Below are positions 7,374 through 15,854 of a stretch of 24,742 bases of DNA, piece by piece. The notes below the pieces were generated by a model. It was not told the origin of the DNA. It did not search any database and saw nothing but the letters and a program-made list of their open reading frames with translations. The translations under genes and the position numbers were made by a program. Origin of the DNA: Chara braunii (lineage: Eukaryota > Streptophyta > Charophyceae > Charales > Characeae); NCBI GenBank assembly GCA_003427395.1, contig BFEA01000174.1, positions 1,126,998 to 1,151,739 on the forward strand, written 5' to 3'. Position 1 is the stretch's first letter. Each line of letters opens with the position of its first letter.

Positions 7374-7445
7374 AGCGGCTTAGCTTAATTGGTTGGGTAT
7401 GCAAGTGGAATTCGGGAGGGCGTAGGTTCAATCCTTATGAGCGTT
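7374..7445 (+). repeat. tRNA-like sequence (SINE head or tRNA pseudogene)
   Basis: TAGCTTAATTGG (7381-7392) fits an A box and GGTTCAATCC (7425-7434) fits a B box, starting 44 nt apart as in a tRNA. The T arm pairs with two wobbles (GTAGG/CTTAT). The acceptor stem has two mismatches, and I cannot form a proper anticodon stem. It is therefore more likely a Pol III-type SINE promoter or a dead tRNA than a functional tRNA. Confidence 0.4.
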
Positions 7446-8100
7446 TGCAGTACCCTTGATGCCCACCAAGTAAGATAGTCACCTGGATCCTCATTGCCTC
7501 CACCCTAGACCATTACCATCTTAACCTGAAAAAAATGTGTGTACGGTGTATTCGAATACAACATACAAGATACATATTTGTATTCTCGACAAAATTTATT
7601 TTTATTCTTTGAAAGGGCAACGAACTTGAGATATTATCATTAAACTGACCGGCCCCAGGTAATTCAAAGTAATTTTATTCTATTCATTTGACAATAGTTG
7701 CAACTTAGGTCTTTATTTCAATAGTTCGTAGGTGTACCAAATGAGTTAGAATACAAGTTGTTTGTATTGCAATGTTGTACGATGTACTTCTTGTTTTGAG
7801 TTTTTTTTCTGGAAATTTAGAACTCTAAAGAAATCAGACAATATTCACACAGCTCCTTATCCCCTATTTTGTATGCATTATATATCAAATCATTGCACAA
7901 AACCTTGATGGTGGATCAACGACTATATGATCTATAAATATTTGTGGATATTTGCAAACGAGCAGTTGATATCCTCCACGTTTATGAACAACATAGGGAC
8001 GGTTAATGACCCTACGCTCCTACAACTCCAATACTTGAAAGAGGATTTTCAAACCTTCTACAAGTACTCAAGGATCCGGGTCAAGTGGGGAAAGTCTCGT
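7446..8100. other. AT-rich gene-less DNA
   Basis: AT-rich sequence without recognisable protein similarity. I looked for A-rich tails or target duplications that would close a SINE starting at 7374 and found none that convinced me. Confidence 0.35.
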
Positions 8101-8219
8101 TGTCGGAATAAACACCCTTATAAGGGTATTTGCTCTTGTTCGTGTAGCATTGTGGTCAGGTTGGTAAGGGTGAGTAGGATCAGACTAGAGAGTGTGTGTG
8201 TGCGTGTCTTATTCCGACA
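8101..8219. mobile_element. Small foldback (MITE-like) element with 11-bp TIRs
   Basis: TGTCGGAATAA (8101-8111) is the exact reverse complement of TTATTCCGACA (8209-8219). Similarity extends a few more bases inward if a one-base gap is allowed (ACAC versus GACAC). CGT flanks both sides (8098-8100 and 8220-8222), a possible 3-bp target duplication. The interior has the palindrome CCCTTATAAGGG and a GT run, and no coding. At 119 bp it would be a MITE-like element; the short repeats also allow chance. Confidence 0.4.
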
Positions 8220-9734
8220 CGTGATAGATGATCATGTTACAAACGACCATATGCGTCGGCACAGTGATCGATGGTCTCAAATGGCGACGCAAGCGGAAGA
8301 CGGGTTTATCTGGTTAGAATCGCCACGCGTATGGCGTGCGTGTGCGCTAAAATGTATGTCAACCATTGCTACAGTGTGATCGTTGTGGCTGACAGTTAGT
8401 AGAGCCTTGATCGTCGGGCCGAGGGCGTTCATAAAACGGCTCATAGCGTAGACTATAGAGCCTAGCCGTAGCAAAACGACTCAGGTTTCAATTTCGTATT
8501 ATTTCATGTAGAGCCAGCCCACTGTTGGAGGGTGCGGTGTCCTGACCCTCCGTGGTGTACCTGGAACACCCTGCTCATGGCCTGTTCATTGACCGCTCCT
8601 AGCTAGCAGCCCCACTGGCAAAAGGAGGGAATGCGCCTCTAGATTTTTCATTGGTCCACGCGGATTGGACACCCTGCTGTACAGAAGAGCATAACCGACC
8701 CGTGCTCATGGTAGTCACCGGGCTCAACCCGGGGACGAGAAGGTACTAGCCTCGACGCAATTTTTTGTACTGCACGTCACAGTTACTGTCATAGGGGAAA
8801 AGGAAAGAAAAGAGAATGAAAAGAAGAACAAAAAAAGGTTAAATAGAGCATCGCGCTGACCCACATTTAGTTAGGATTGTTGTTTCAGTATTGATTAATC
8901 TGACCGTTATATGTGATCGTGATGATCTATATTTACGAGTGGATGGTTAATTTTTCCATTTAAAGTTGATTGTCTTTTGAATTTAGTACCCCTCTTGTGA
9001 CTTTGCGGGCGAATGAATAGTTTAATTTTAAGTTTAAATTACAAACGGGCGGCCTAGACTGACCCGACCCTCCTGAACCTATCTCGTCCGGTGGAGTTAT
9101 CCTATCAGGCGTCGTGGTAAAACTAGGGTACTAGCTGCAACATTTTGTAGGAGGGAGGCCGATAATCGGTATCCCGTTATGTTACCTTTGTCATAAGCAA
9201 CCTCCTTACCATCGGACACAAACCCTTATTAATGAGTGTCCCGACGTTCCTTTTAAAGAAGGGAGGTCGCTGGTTAGTATCCCTTTATGGGACCACTACA
9301 CGACAAGTTTGCAGTATTTTCAAACGAACTTGAAGCTGAAAAGGTTGTTGGTGTTGGCTATAAAATGAATCACTAATTAAGTGACCGCTGAGTTTTAGTC
9401 CTAATTTGATTTTTATTGGTAGATAAAATTATTGTAAGTTTTAATTGGTGTAAAAAATATATCTGAAGTTTCTCGGGTCCTCGTTTAGAAGACAGGGACC
9501 GTGACCCTTTTGAGTTTTATAAAAGATGGTAGTCGTTGAACCCCTCCGCTATCGGTCAGTGGGTATACATCACAAAGTTTTGTAAATCGGGATAGCAGTG
9601 TTGAGAGGTGCGATACTCATGCAAGAAATACTTGAGCTTGATAATCCGATAGCCTGTGTGGGTGTAAGTGACAACTAAGTGTGACTAAATACGAGCTATC
9701 CTAAGGGCGGCTATGATGTGCCGCAAGACTTTGC
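8220..9734. other. Gene-less stretch with a short dispersed duplication
   Basis: No family-like coding. A block at about 9153-9185 (GGGAGGCCG then GTATCCCGTTATG) recurs at about 9261-9296 (GGGAGGTCG then GTATCCCTTTATG), 108 bp apart. Positions 8500-8760 are GC-richer, with CACCCTGCT occurring twice. This may be decayed repeat or LTR sequence, but no boundaries can be set. Confidence 0.35.
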
Positions 9735-10247
9735 ATGGCTTTAGGCCTTGGCATCCGAAGTTTTTTTAGCTTAGAGAGTGAAAATGAGGAAGGACATATA
9801 ATAGACATCATCTTGACTAACATGAAACCTGACAGACAAACGAACACAAAACTTAAAGTGTATAGTGAAGATGAAGAAGAAATGGTGTGGGACAAAGACC
9901 GGGCCGAACGAAGGTGTAAGCTAGACTGAGTGACCCCGACACTACAGGTCACACTTACCTAACATGAGGAAGAGACTTCCACTAGGACTATTGATAGTGA
10001 GCAACAACGTTTGGATCGAGGGTCCGAGGCTGAGTCCGAAGCTACCGATGCTGCTACCCAGTCCTGACACGGACTGGATCAATGGTTGTGGGACCACCCG
10101 CCAACAACATCGATGGAGGACGACCCCGAGGCCAGCTCACGTCAAAGGAACTGAAACCGAGAGATGCCGCTCACGTCAACGGATAAGGGCGAAGTGAAAG
10201 CAGGTACGTGGTTGCACTACGTACTAGCGGCAAATATGAGCGATTAA
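9735..10247 (+). pseudogene. Acidic, Ser/Thr/Glu-rich broken reading frame
   Basis: One frame stays coding-like from 9735 to a TAA at 10245, interrupted by TGA at 9927, TAA at 9960, and TGA at 10065 and 10152. The translation is acidic and polar (for example YSEDEEEM near 9870 and EEETSTRTIDSEQQRLDRG from 9966), as in linker regions of retroelement polyproteins. I do not recognise a domain. It lies upstream of, and on the same strand as, the gypsy-like remnants, so it may be an N-terminal part of that polyprotein; this is inference from position and composition. Confidence 0.3.
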
Positions 10248-11110
10248 AGTCAAACTAGCGCGAAAGCTTCGTGACACACTTTGCGAGGAAAACTCGTATG
10301 CAGACTTCAGTTGACGTCATATCAAGTACGCATGGCGCCGAGCATCACGACTATCACCGAGCATTTTACTATGGTCTTCGTCTTGCTTATGCTGCTTGTG
10401 ATCATCAGTGGTTCTACCTGATAGTGTCTCAAAAGAAGTCATGGGGCTGAGCGAGAGAGTGACTCGAGAGATTATAGGAAGTGGACTTTCGAAGTTGGCA
10501 CTCGAGGACATACTTCCTTGAGAGTTGTTGCATGTGATGTCAATTGCTCTGTCCCTGTGCCTAGTCAACCATCGTGTGAACCACTAGTAGTAGATCATCT
10601 ATTGACTATGAGATAAGTGCGGTTGTGAGTGAAGAGATGAGAGCAGACATATCGCATAATGTGCTAGCGATATGTAAGTACATTTGATGTCGGAGACTAA
10701 CAGTCGAGATCCTTCTGGAGAGTGACAACATGTTGTTTTTCCCGTTGCCAGAAATGGCATGACTGGGGAAAAAGTGCGACAAAATGGAGCCCTCGTCGGG
10801 GACATGAAAACGTTGTGTTCGGAACGAGTCCGGGTCAACATCAATTTTTGAGCTTTGGTTAAAACATAAGAGTTGTTAACAATCTTATAATTCTTAGATT
10901 GATCATTATATCTTCACTGAGTACCGGTACTCCTGATTGTGTCTAATCTCTTAGCATGTGAGATGCGATCTTGGACTTGAAGAAGGAGATTGACACAACT
11001 TGATGGAGAGGATTGAGCTTGACTAAAGGCATGTCTTACGAGATAGTAACATCTTCGAGAGCTAAAAAAAAAAAAAATCAGTTGAAAAGCAAGAAACTTT
11101 TGTATCAGGA
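10248..11110. other. Decayed sequence, nothing identified
   Basis: A transition from mixed to AT-rich composition. Short plus-strand frames exist, but none resembles a known family and no repeat structure is evident. Confidence 0.35.
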
Positions 11111-12810
11111 ATGTTGGTTAGGGATTCATGGAATGAACATTTCAAGTTTACTACGAAGACCATTTTTCCCTATTGGTATGAGTATTGTTGGGCCTACCGC
11201 CATGAAAATGTAACAATTTGTGTAGTATTGATTCACATCGTGAGGGTGATATCTATAATATTTGTCCTTATGTCAAAAAAAGAGACTTCAGTGATGGTGA
11301 AGCTTTCAGTTGACTATGAGAAATTGTCATACAGTCCATCTATGATGAGAGAGAACACCAACTACACTGAAGAAGAAAATGGAATGAAGTTTGATAACAG
11401 TGACCTATGGCTTGATACCTATTTCTCCTATTCCTGGTAATTATTTCGATGAACACAACTGATTGCCTATCATTAACATGATATTAAAAAGATATAAACT
11501 AAACAGATTATTATGAGATCAAGAAAAAAAATATGCAGAGGAAATAAAATGTCGAAGGTAAGAATTCAGAGAAGGTTCATGGTCAAGTAAGGAAAAGGTT
11601 GAAATTCAGTTAAAATCATTAAACTTTTAGAGTGAGAGAGAGATATTGCTCCATGAAGTTGTCAAATATGAAACGATTGAGAGCGGATGAGAGATATAAT
11701 GATTATATATCTTTACTTGTCATTTCATTGAGTTTGGTGAGTACAGTATCAGAATACTTGTCCCTAACGAGAGAAGTAAAAAATTTATTTATAAAAGATG
11801 TTGGGGTTTTGTCGAAGATGTGGTAATGAAAAAGAAGGAAAGGTTTGAGAAAAAGAAGAAAAGTTTTACTTGGTCTCCACATGCTACCACTTTTGAAAGA
11901 TTTGCTACTCCTCTTCTGCGTGGCGCTAACTCTCCAAAGGCTCAAACGACAATTGGGCAATCATGGTTAACTTTGCATTGAGAGTGAAATAATTTCAAAG
12001 ACATTGGTGAGTACATCATAGATAGTGCCTCATTGTATATGACTAGGAAGAGGAAACGAAAGATTGAGTGAAAAAGAGACAAAAAATTGTCGACTTCTCT
12101 AAATTCACTGAGGAGGAAGAAGGTATTTCGTTATAAAGTGATGAAGTACGAAGCGGTAACGAAGAGTGGATGAACACGCAATAACTTGTATGTTTTGATT
12201 TGCCATTTCATTGAGCTTGATGAGTATGATTTTAAAATCTATGTGCCACACGTGAGACTTGAAGATTGTGAGTATAACAAATGCTCGGAACGTTCTGTTA
12301 ACATTGTATTAAAAAAAAAAATGAGACTTAAAAAAAAAAAAAAAGTTTTATCTGGAGTACTTATGCCAAACATTTCTCAGGAATACCTTTTTCTCCTCTG
12401 AAGGGACTTCATCTTCCTATAAATAATTTGACAATTATGGTGAACTTTGTTTGAAAGGTGAAAAAATCACAGGGATCTTAAGACTTCATGTCAACTGCAA
12501 GAATATCAATTGTGAATGGTCAGTTGAATGAAGTAATGGTTTGATAATCTTCTTTCAATCCTAAAGTACGTTGTTTGTAAGAAAGATCATCCGACACTTT
12601 ATGCCCCTGTGATAAAAAATTTCGAGACTAATGAATATGATGTAAGAATATCTACTTCTCCTGAACTGAAAAAATATGCGGATTATTTAGAATGTTGGGG
12701 AGAAGTCGACGACTATGTCATAAGTGCATCATTTTATTGAAAAAGTTGAACAAACAGGTGACACAAGGATCACATATCAGGCAGTTTGAGAGATTACCTA
12801 GTTTCCAAAC
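11111..12810 (+). pseudogene. Gag-like, internally repetitive remnant of an old Ty3/gypsy-type element (5' part)
   Basis: This is AT-rich sequence with many stops and frameshifts. Degenerate units recur about every 410-505 bp. CATTTCATTGAGTTTGGTGAGTA (11721-11743) matches CATTTCATTGAGCTTGATGAGTA (12204-12226). ATGGTTAACTTTG (11963) matches ATGGTGAACTTTG (12437). The peptide DEYDFKI (12218) resembles NEYDVRI (12630), and NELDVRI (19628) on the far side of the inserted element. The units sit upstream of a gypsy-like pol on the same strand, so gag is the natural guess. No matrix, capsid or zinc-knuckle motif is recognisable, and the identity rests on position. Confidence 0.35.
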
Positions 12811-12820
12811 CACGGACTGC
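12811..12820. other. Target-site duplication, left copy
   Basis: CACGGACTGC lies immediately before the Penelope-like element and is repeated exactly at 19304-19313 after it. Ten exact bases between otherwise unrelated flanks support an insertion event. The first three bases also occur in the pLTR end (CTACAC), so the duplication could be as short as 7 bp. Confidence 0.75.
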
Positions 12821-13090
12821 CTATTGCCAAACCTACCCCTTATCGGGGCGTTTGGTTCTATTGCCAAACTGACCCCTTATCGGGTCCTTTTTTCTGTTCA
12901 CGGGGCAACAACATGGCTATATAATGTTTTTGGAAGTACCATGACCTTTTTTTGCTTCAGGATACCATAGTGGGCATATTTTTCCCGGTTTACCGTTCAA
13001 CCAGGAAGTCTGGACTGTGGCCAATTACGGTTTTTGAAGGTTGTAAGATTTGGATTAGGAACGGGCACGTTTTCTAGATACACGCCCTCC

Positions 13091-13172
13091 GATTGGCACA
13101 TCGGACGGTAGCGACTGTCTGTGGGTAGGTGGTCCCTGACGGGCTGATCCCGCCAAGACCGATGTGCCGATC
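13091..13172 (+). repeat. Conserved 14-bp hairpin in the left pLTR
   Basis: GATTGGCACATCGG (13091-13104) pairs with CCGATGTGCCGATC (13159-13172), with 13 Watson-Crick pairs and one T-G. The same hairpin is kept in the right pLTR. Its role is unknown; it could be an RNA structure recognised by the element's proteins. Confidence 0.65.
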
Positions 13173-13538
13173 GCTGTCTTCAGACAACTGTATATTACCC
13201 GAGTTTTTGATGTGTTGACCCTCTCACTTTCAGACTCGAGCACTGATATGAGCTCCGATGATCAGAGCGGTTGTTAGGTACTCTAAGTCTTTGCTCAGAA
13301 GACAATCCCTCAGATCGGTTGCGCTTAGCCGAGGACGTGCAGCCGACGGAGGAGACGCTGCTGCTCTATCTACTGTGTATTAGTGCTTTGTCTACCATCG
13401 GCTGGATTCTGAGTTTCCTGTTGTGATCTTGCGAAGTCGACAGCTGTACGGGGACTTCCAGACAACGCGCATTTGGCTTGTGTCTCTTCGGTTGTGTTTT
13501 GTTTGTTTAAGTGGTGCGTTTGCAGGATCTTCGCATCG

Positions 13539-13745
13539 ATGGAGAGCGTGCCTCATCAACGATCATCACTGCGCCGATTTCGTTTTCTATTTCCATATCG
13601 ACCTCGCTCCGCCAAGGATTCTTGGGTTGAGTGGTGCTCGACTGTTTTGAATCATCCTGTGGTGTTTGCACCCTGGGGGTTACATTCGATGCATACGTTA
13701 ACTTGTACTAATGCTATGGATAAAGAGAGAATGAGAGTAGGTTAG
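13539..13745 (+). CDS. Small frame of unknown function in the left pLTR
   Basis: A 68-codon frame from ATG (13539) to TAG (13743) has a counterpart of identical length at 18774-18980. It begins MESVPHQRSSLRRF and ends MDKERMRVG, just upstream of the TATA box. In the right pLTR one internal Ser codon has become TAG. No family is recognised. The equal length without indels is suggestive, but recent descent of both pLTRs from one sequence would also explain it. Confidence 0.2.
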   Translation: MESVPHQRSSLRRFRFLFPYRPRSAKDSWVEWCSTVLNHPVVFAPWGLHSMHTLTCTNAMDKERMRVG

Positions 13746-13749
13746 ATAG

Positions 13750-13757
13750 TATATAAG
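13750..13757 (+). promoter_or_regulatory. TATA box in the left pLTR
   Basis: TATATAAG, followed by GAAGCAAGGC. It lies 75 bp before the hammerhead motif, so a start about 25-30 bp downstream would place the ribozyme in the 5' leader of the element transcript. The sequence and spacing to the ribozyme are kept in the right pLTR (18985). Confidence 0.5.
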
Positions 13758-13824
13758 GAAGCAAGGCAATAGAGAATGACCTCCTGTATTGAGTCGATCA
13801 AGTGGTGATTGGTAGTGTTCGAAT

Positions 13825-13868
13825 CCTCCTGATGATGGTAAGTACGGGGTAGCTGAAACGCATAGAGG
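13825..13868 (+). ncRNA. Hammerhead ribozyme motif in the left pLTR
   Basis: Helix I CCTC (13825-13828) pairs with GAGG (13865-13868). Core CTGATGA (13829-13835) is intact and GAAA (13855-13858) is intact. Helix III reads ACGCAT and the cleavage site would follow A13864. Helix II is damaged here (GGTAAG opposite GTAGC) and the palindrome of helix III has one change (CGCG to CGCA). The right pLTR keeps exactly the parts damaged here, and the reverse, so the common ancestor plausibly had a full hammerhead. Such motifs are known from Penelope-like elements. Confidence 0.65.
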
Positions 13869-14068
13869 TGTGGCCGCGTGGAAAATTTGAGAGAGTTATG
13901 CTTTTCTTTTCCTTGTTGAAGTTCTTTTCCTTGTTGAATGCTTCCAGATTCTTGTTCATAGTTTCATGTGACTCTTTTTGGGCGTGCGTATTAGTTTGTG
14001 TGAATGGGTGTATCTTTCGCTTACAATCTCATGCTCAAAGCTGTATTGTTGTACAATTGTTTCTACAC

Positions 14069-14394
14069 TCAGATAAGCGTAGCAACCGGAAGTGCATTTG
14101 TACATTTGTTGGTGGATGTGTCGATGCTACTTTGGATTATTTTGCTAATCAGGGAGGTCGTGCTTTTCGATGGCATAGGTAGGGAATCGAACTCTTGTTG
14201 GTGACTTCGACTCGCCGGATTTAATTCGTTTCATAGTTTACTATGATGACACGACTAGGGCAGTGAGAATCATGGTACATTATGATTAGTTTTTCTGCTA
14301 TTTAGTCCGGCATTCCTTTATCTGATTTTTTTTTTTTTTTTGGTCGCGATCTGCTTCACTGGGTTCCTTCTGTTCGTGTAAGGCTCTATCCATC
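14069..14394 (+). other. Leader between left pLTR and zinc-knuckle frame
   Basis: Contains a T-run (14325-14341) and the frame CIFRLQSHAQSC-like tail of the pLTR. I see no domain; it is probably the 5' untranslated leader of the internal ORF. Confidence 0.35.
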
Positions 14395-15282
14395 ATGGGT
14401 ACTCCACTGAAATGTTTTCAGTGTGGAGGAGAAGGTCGTTTTGCAAAAGAATGCCCTAGTGGTAGGAGTACGAACGGAGGAAACACTGGTATGGGCAACA
14501 ACCTGTCAGCACCTTCGACTCCCAAGTTTTGGACGCCTTGAAGAAATGTGGGCGAAGACAACGAGGAGAAAGAGTTCCTGCGAGAACTAATTAACGAGAG
14601 GAGGGAGGAGAAGGCGAGGAAGAAGGAGATGGAGGAACAAAAGAGGTTTGATGAGCGACTTAGGATTGAGATGGCGAAATTCTCTGAGACCACAACGGTA
14701 GAAGTGATGGTGGAGGTAGGAAGGCAGTATCTCGCCACTAAGGAGGAGGCTAGGAGAGAGGAACAACGTCGGGGTTGGTCCCCTCCTCCGAGGAGGAGAG
14801 AAGATTTTAGGAATCAGAATGAATGTTATTTGGACGTCGAAGATTTGGACGAAAAGATTCTACGTCTTGCTGCTCTCTGAGATAGGAAACGGAAGGGGAA
14901 GGAGGCAGTTCGACCGGAGGGTAATTTAAGACAACCATTTTTCATGACGAATGAAGGGGGAACTATGTTTGAGAGAAAAAAAGAAAAAGGGGAATCCTCT
15001 TCCCAAGGAGGTGAGAGGGGGAGAAAGAGGAAGATCCTTGCTGGTCTTAGGCCAAAAGGTCTGTTACAGTTTGTACGTGATCAAAAGAAGGAGTTGTCTA
15101 TTTTGAAGCAAGACGAGCTTAAGAAGATCTGCTCACGAGAGGGAGTGCGATATTGCACGAAAGGGCCGTCCATTGATCACATTATTGAAACCAGGACGAA
15201 ATTGACTTATGAAAGATTTGTTTTCTCACCTGCTCCTTCCGCTCCAGGGTCACCTGAGGTGGATCAAGCTCCCTCTGAATGA
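14395..15282 (+). pseudogene. PLE ORF, N-terminal part: zinc knuckle, coiled coil, SAP-like segment
   Basis: One frame starts at ATG 14395 and stays coding-like to 15282, broken only by TGA codons (14539, 14878, 15280). Residues 7-20 read CFQCGGEGRFAKEC, a CCHC zinc knuckle whose His is replaced by Arg. From 14548 comes a Glu/Arg/Lys-rich helix of about 75 residues (EEKEFLRELINERREEKARK), a likely coiled coil. A basic stretch (RKRKG; GGERGRKRKIL) leads to KQDELKKICSREGVRYC near 15107-15160, reminiscent of a SAP DNA-binding helix pair. Knuckle plus coiled coil suggests RNA binding and multimerisation, but this is inference. The start is the first ATG before the knuckle. Confidence 0.7.
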
Positions 15283-15286
15283 CTTC

Positions 15287-15432
15287 GTGCGTATGCGGTT
15301 GGTAGACTATGGCGCAACCTTCTTCATATGATGAGTCTTCGAACGTGAGCTTTCACGGAAGGAGGGTTTGTTTCGGGGAGATTATTTTTCAACAAATGTG
15401 TCTCCCTTTGTTTTGTGGCTCTTGTCTTGCAG
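15287..15432 (+). other. Possible spliceosomal intron between the N-terminal part and GIY-YIG
   Basis: GTGCGT (15287) or GTATGC (15291) could serve as donor. A T-rich tract followed by TTGTCTTGCAG ends at 15432. After it, the frame resumes in phase (GEIKWATKFERQ) and runs into the nuclease domain. The interval also contains a TGA at 15346, which splicing would remove. Introns in Penelope-like elements are documented. The frame is continuous across the interval apart from TGAs, so an intron is not required. Confidence 0.25.
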
Positions 15433-15810
15433 GGAGAAATCAAGTGGGCGACAAAGTTTGAAAGACAGTTATGTTCTATTGATTCGGAATCTTGGGATAA
15501 AGGACCGGTAGTTTACCTTCTGACGTCACCCTGGTGTAGAGCGCAATATATTGGCAGCACCGTTCGAGGGATTTTCATCCAATGAGGAGAGCATATTCAG
15601 ACTACGAGATCTGGTGGGTTGGGAGTTTGTCCTAAACTCTACCGATGGTTGCGTTTCTTTGAGCTTTGGAAATATATCGCTATCCCTTTAGTTAATGGTT
15701 TGGTTTCGTTTGACAAGGCGGAAGTAGCTATCATTAAACAGTTTTCCCCTGTACTTAATACCAAGAAGACACGGAGGGGGAAAAGATTTGGGATCCGTCC
15801 GTCACGTTGA
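15433..15810 (+). pseudogene. GIY-YIG endonuclease domain of the PLE
   Basis: In the same frame as the knuckle ORF, VVYLLTSPWCRAQYIGSTVRG (from 15508) gives the VYLL...YIGST core of the GIY-YIG fold, including the conserved Arg. A TGA at 15583 interrupts it. KLYRWLRFFELW and then KAEVAIIKQFSPVLNT (to about 15768) supply the conserved Glu and the F-P-LN end motif. The domain would nick target DNA to prime reverse transcription. It lies about 300 codons upstream of the RT core, not downstream, so this is the permuted arrangement. The CCHH insert seen in some upstream-nuclease lineages is not obvious. Confidence 0.8.
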
Positions 15811-15854
15811 AAACGTTTGGGTAATGTCTCTGCAGTCCTAACTAAGGGTGCGAT

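Larger units (their letters stand above)
12821..14068 (+). repeat. Left pLTR of the Penelope-like element
   Basis: Positions 12845-14068 match 18120-19309 nearly end to end, from GGGGCGTTTGGTTCTATTG to TTTCTACAC. The left copy carries an extra block of about 47 bp near 12945-12992. Upstream of the match, 12821-12857 is a 37-bp partial tandem copy of the pLTR start (CTATTGCCAAAC at 12821 and 12858). Such extra 5' sequence is common in Penelope-like elements, which integrate as partial tandems. Confidence 0.85.

Noticed and set aside
7927-8379. 150-codon plus-strand open frame
   Set aside because: No similarity that I recognise, and the foldback element at 8101-8219 lies within it. Composition is not distinct from the surroundings. 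A transcript would change my view.
14539-15810. UGA recoded as an amino acid in this genome
   Set aside because: The same element has TAA stops and frameshifts, and TGA acts as the apparent terminator elsewhere. CGA-to-TGA decay is simpler.
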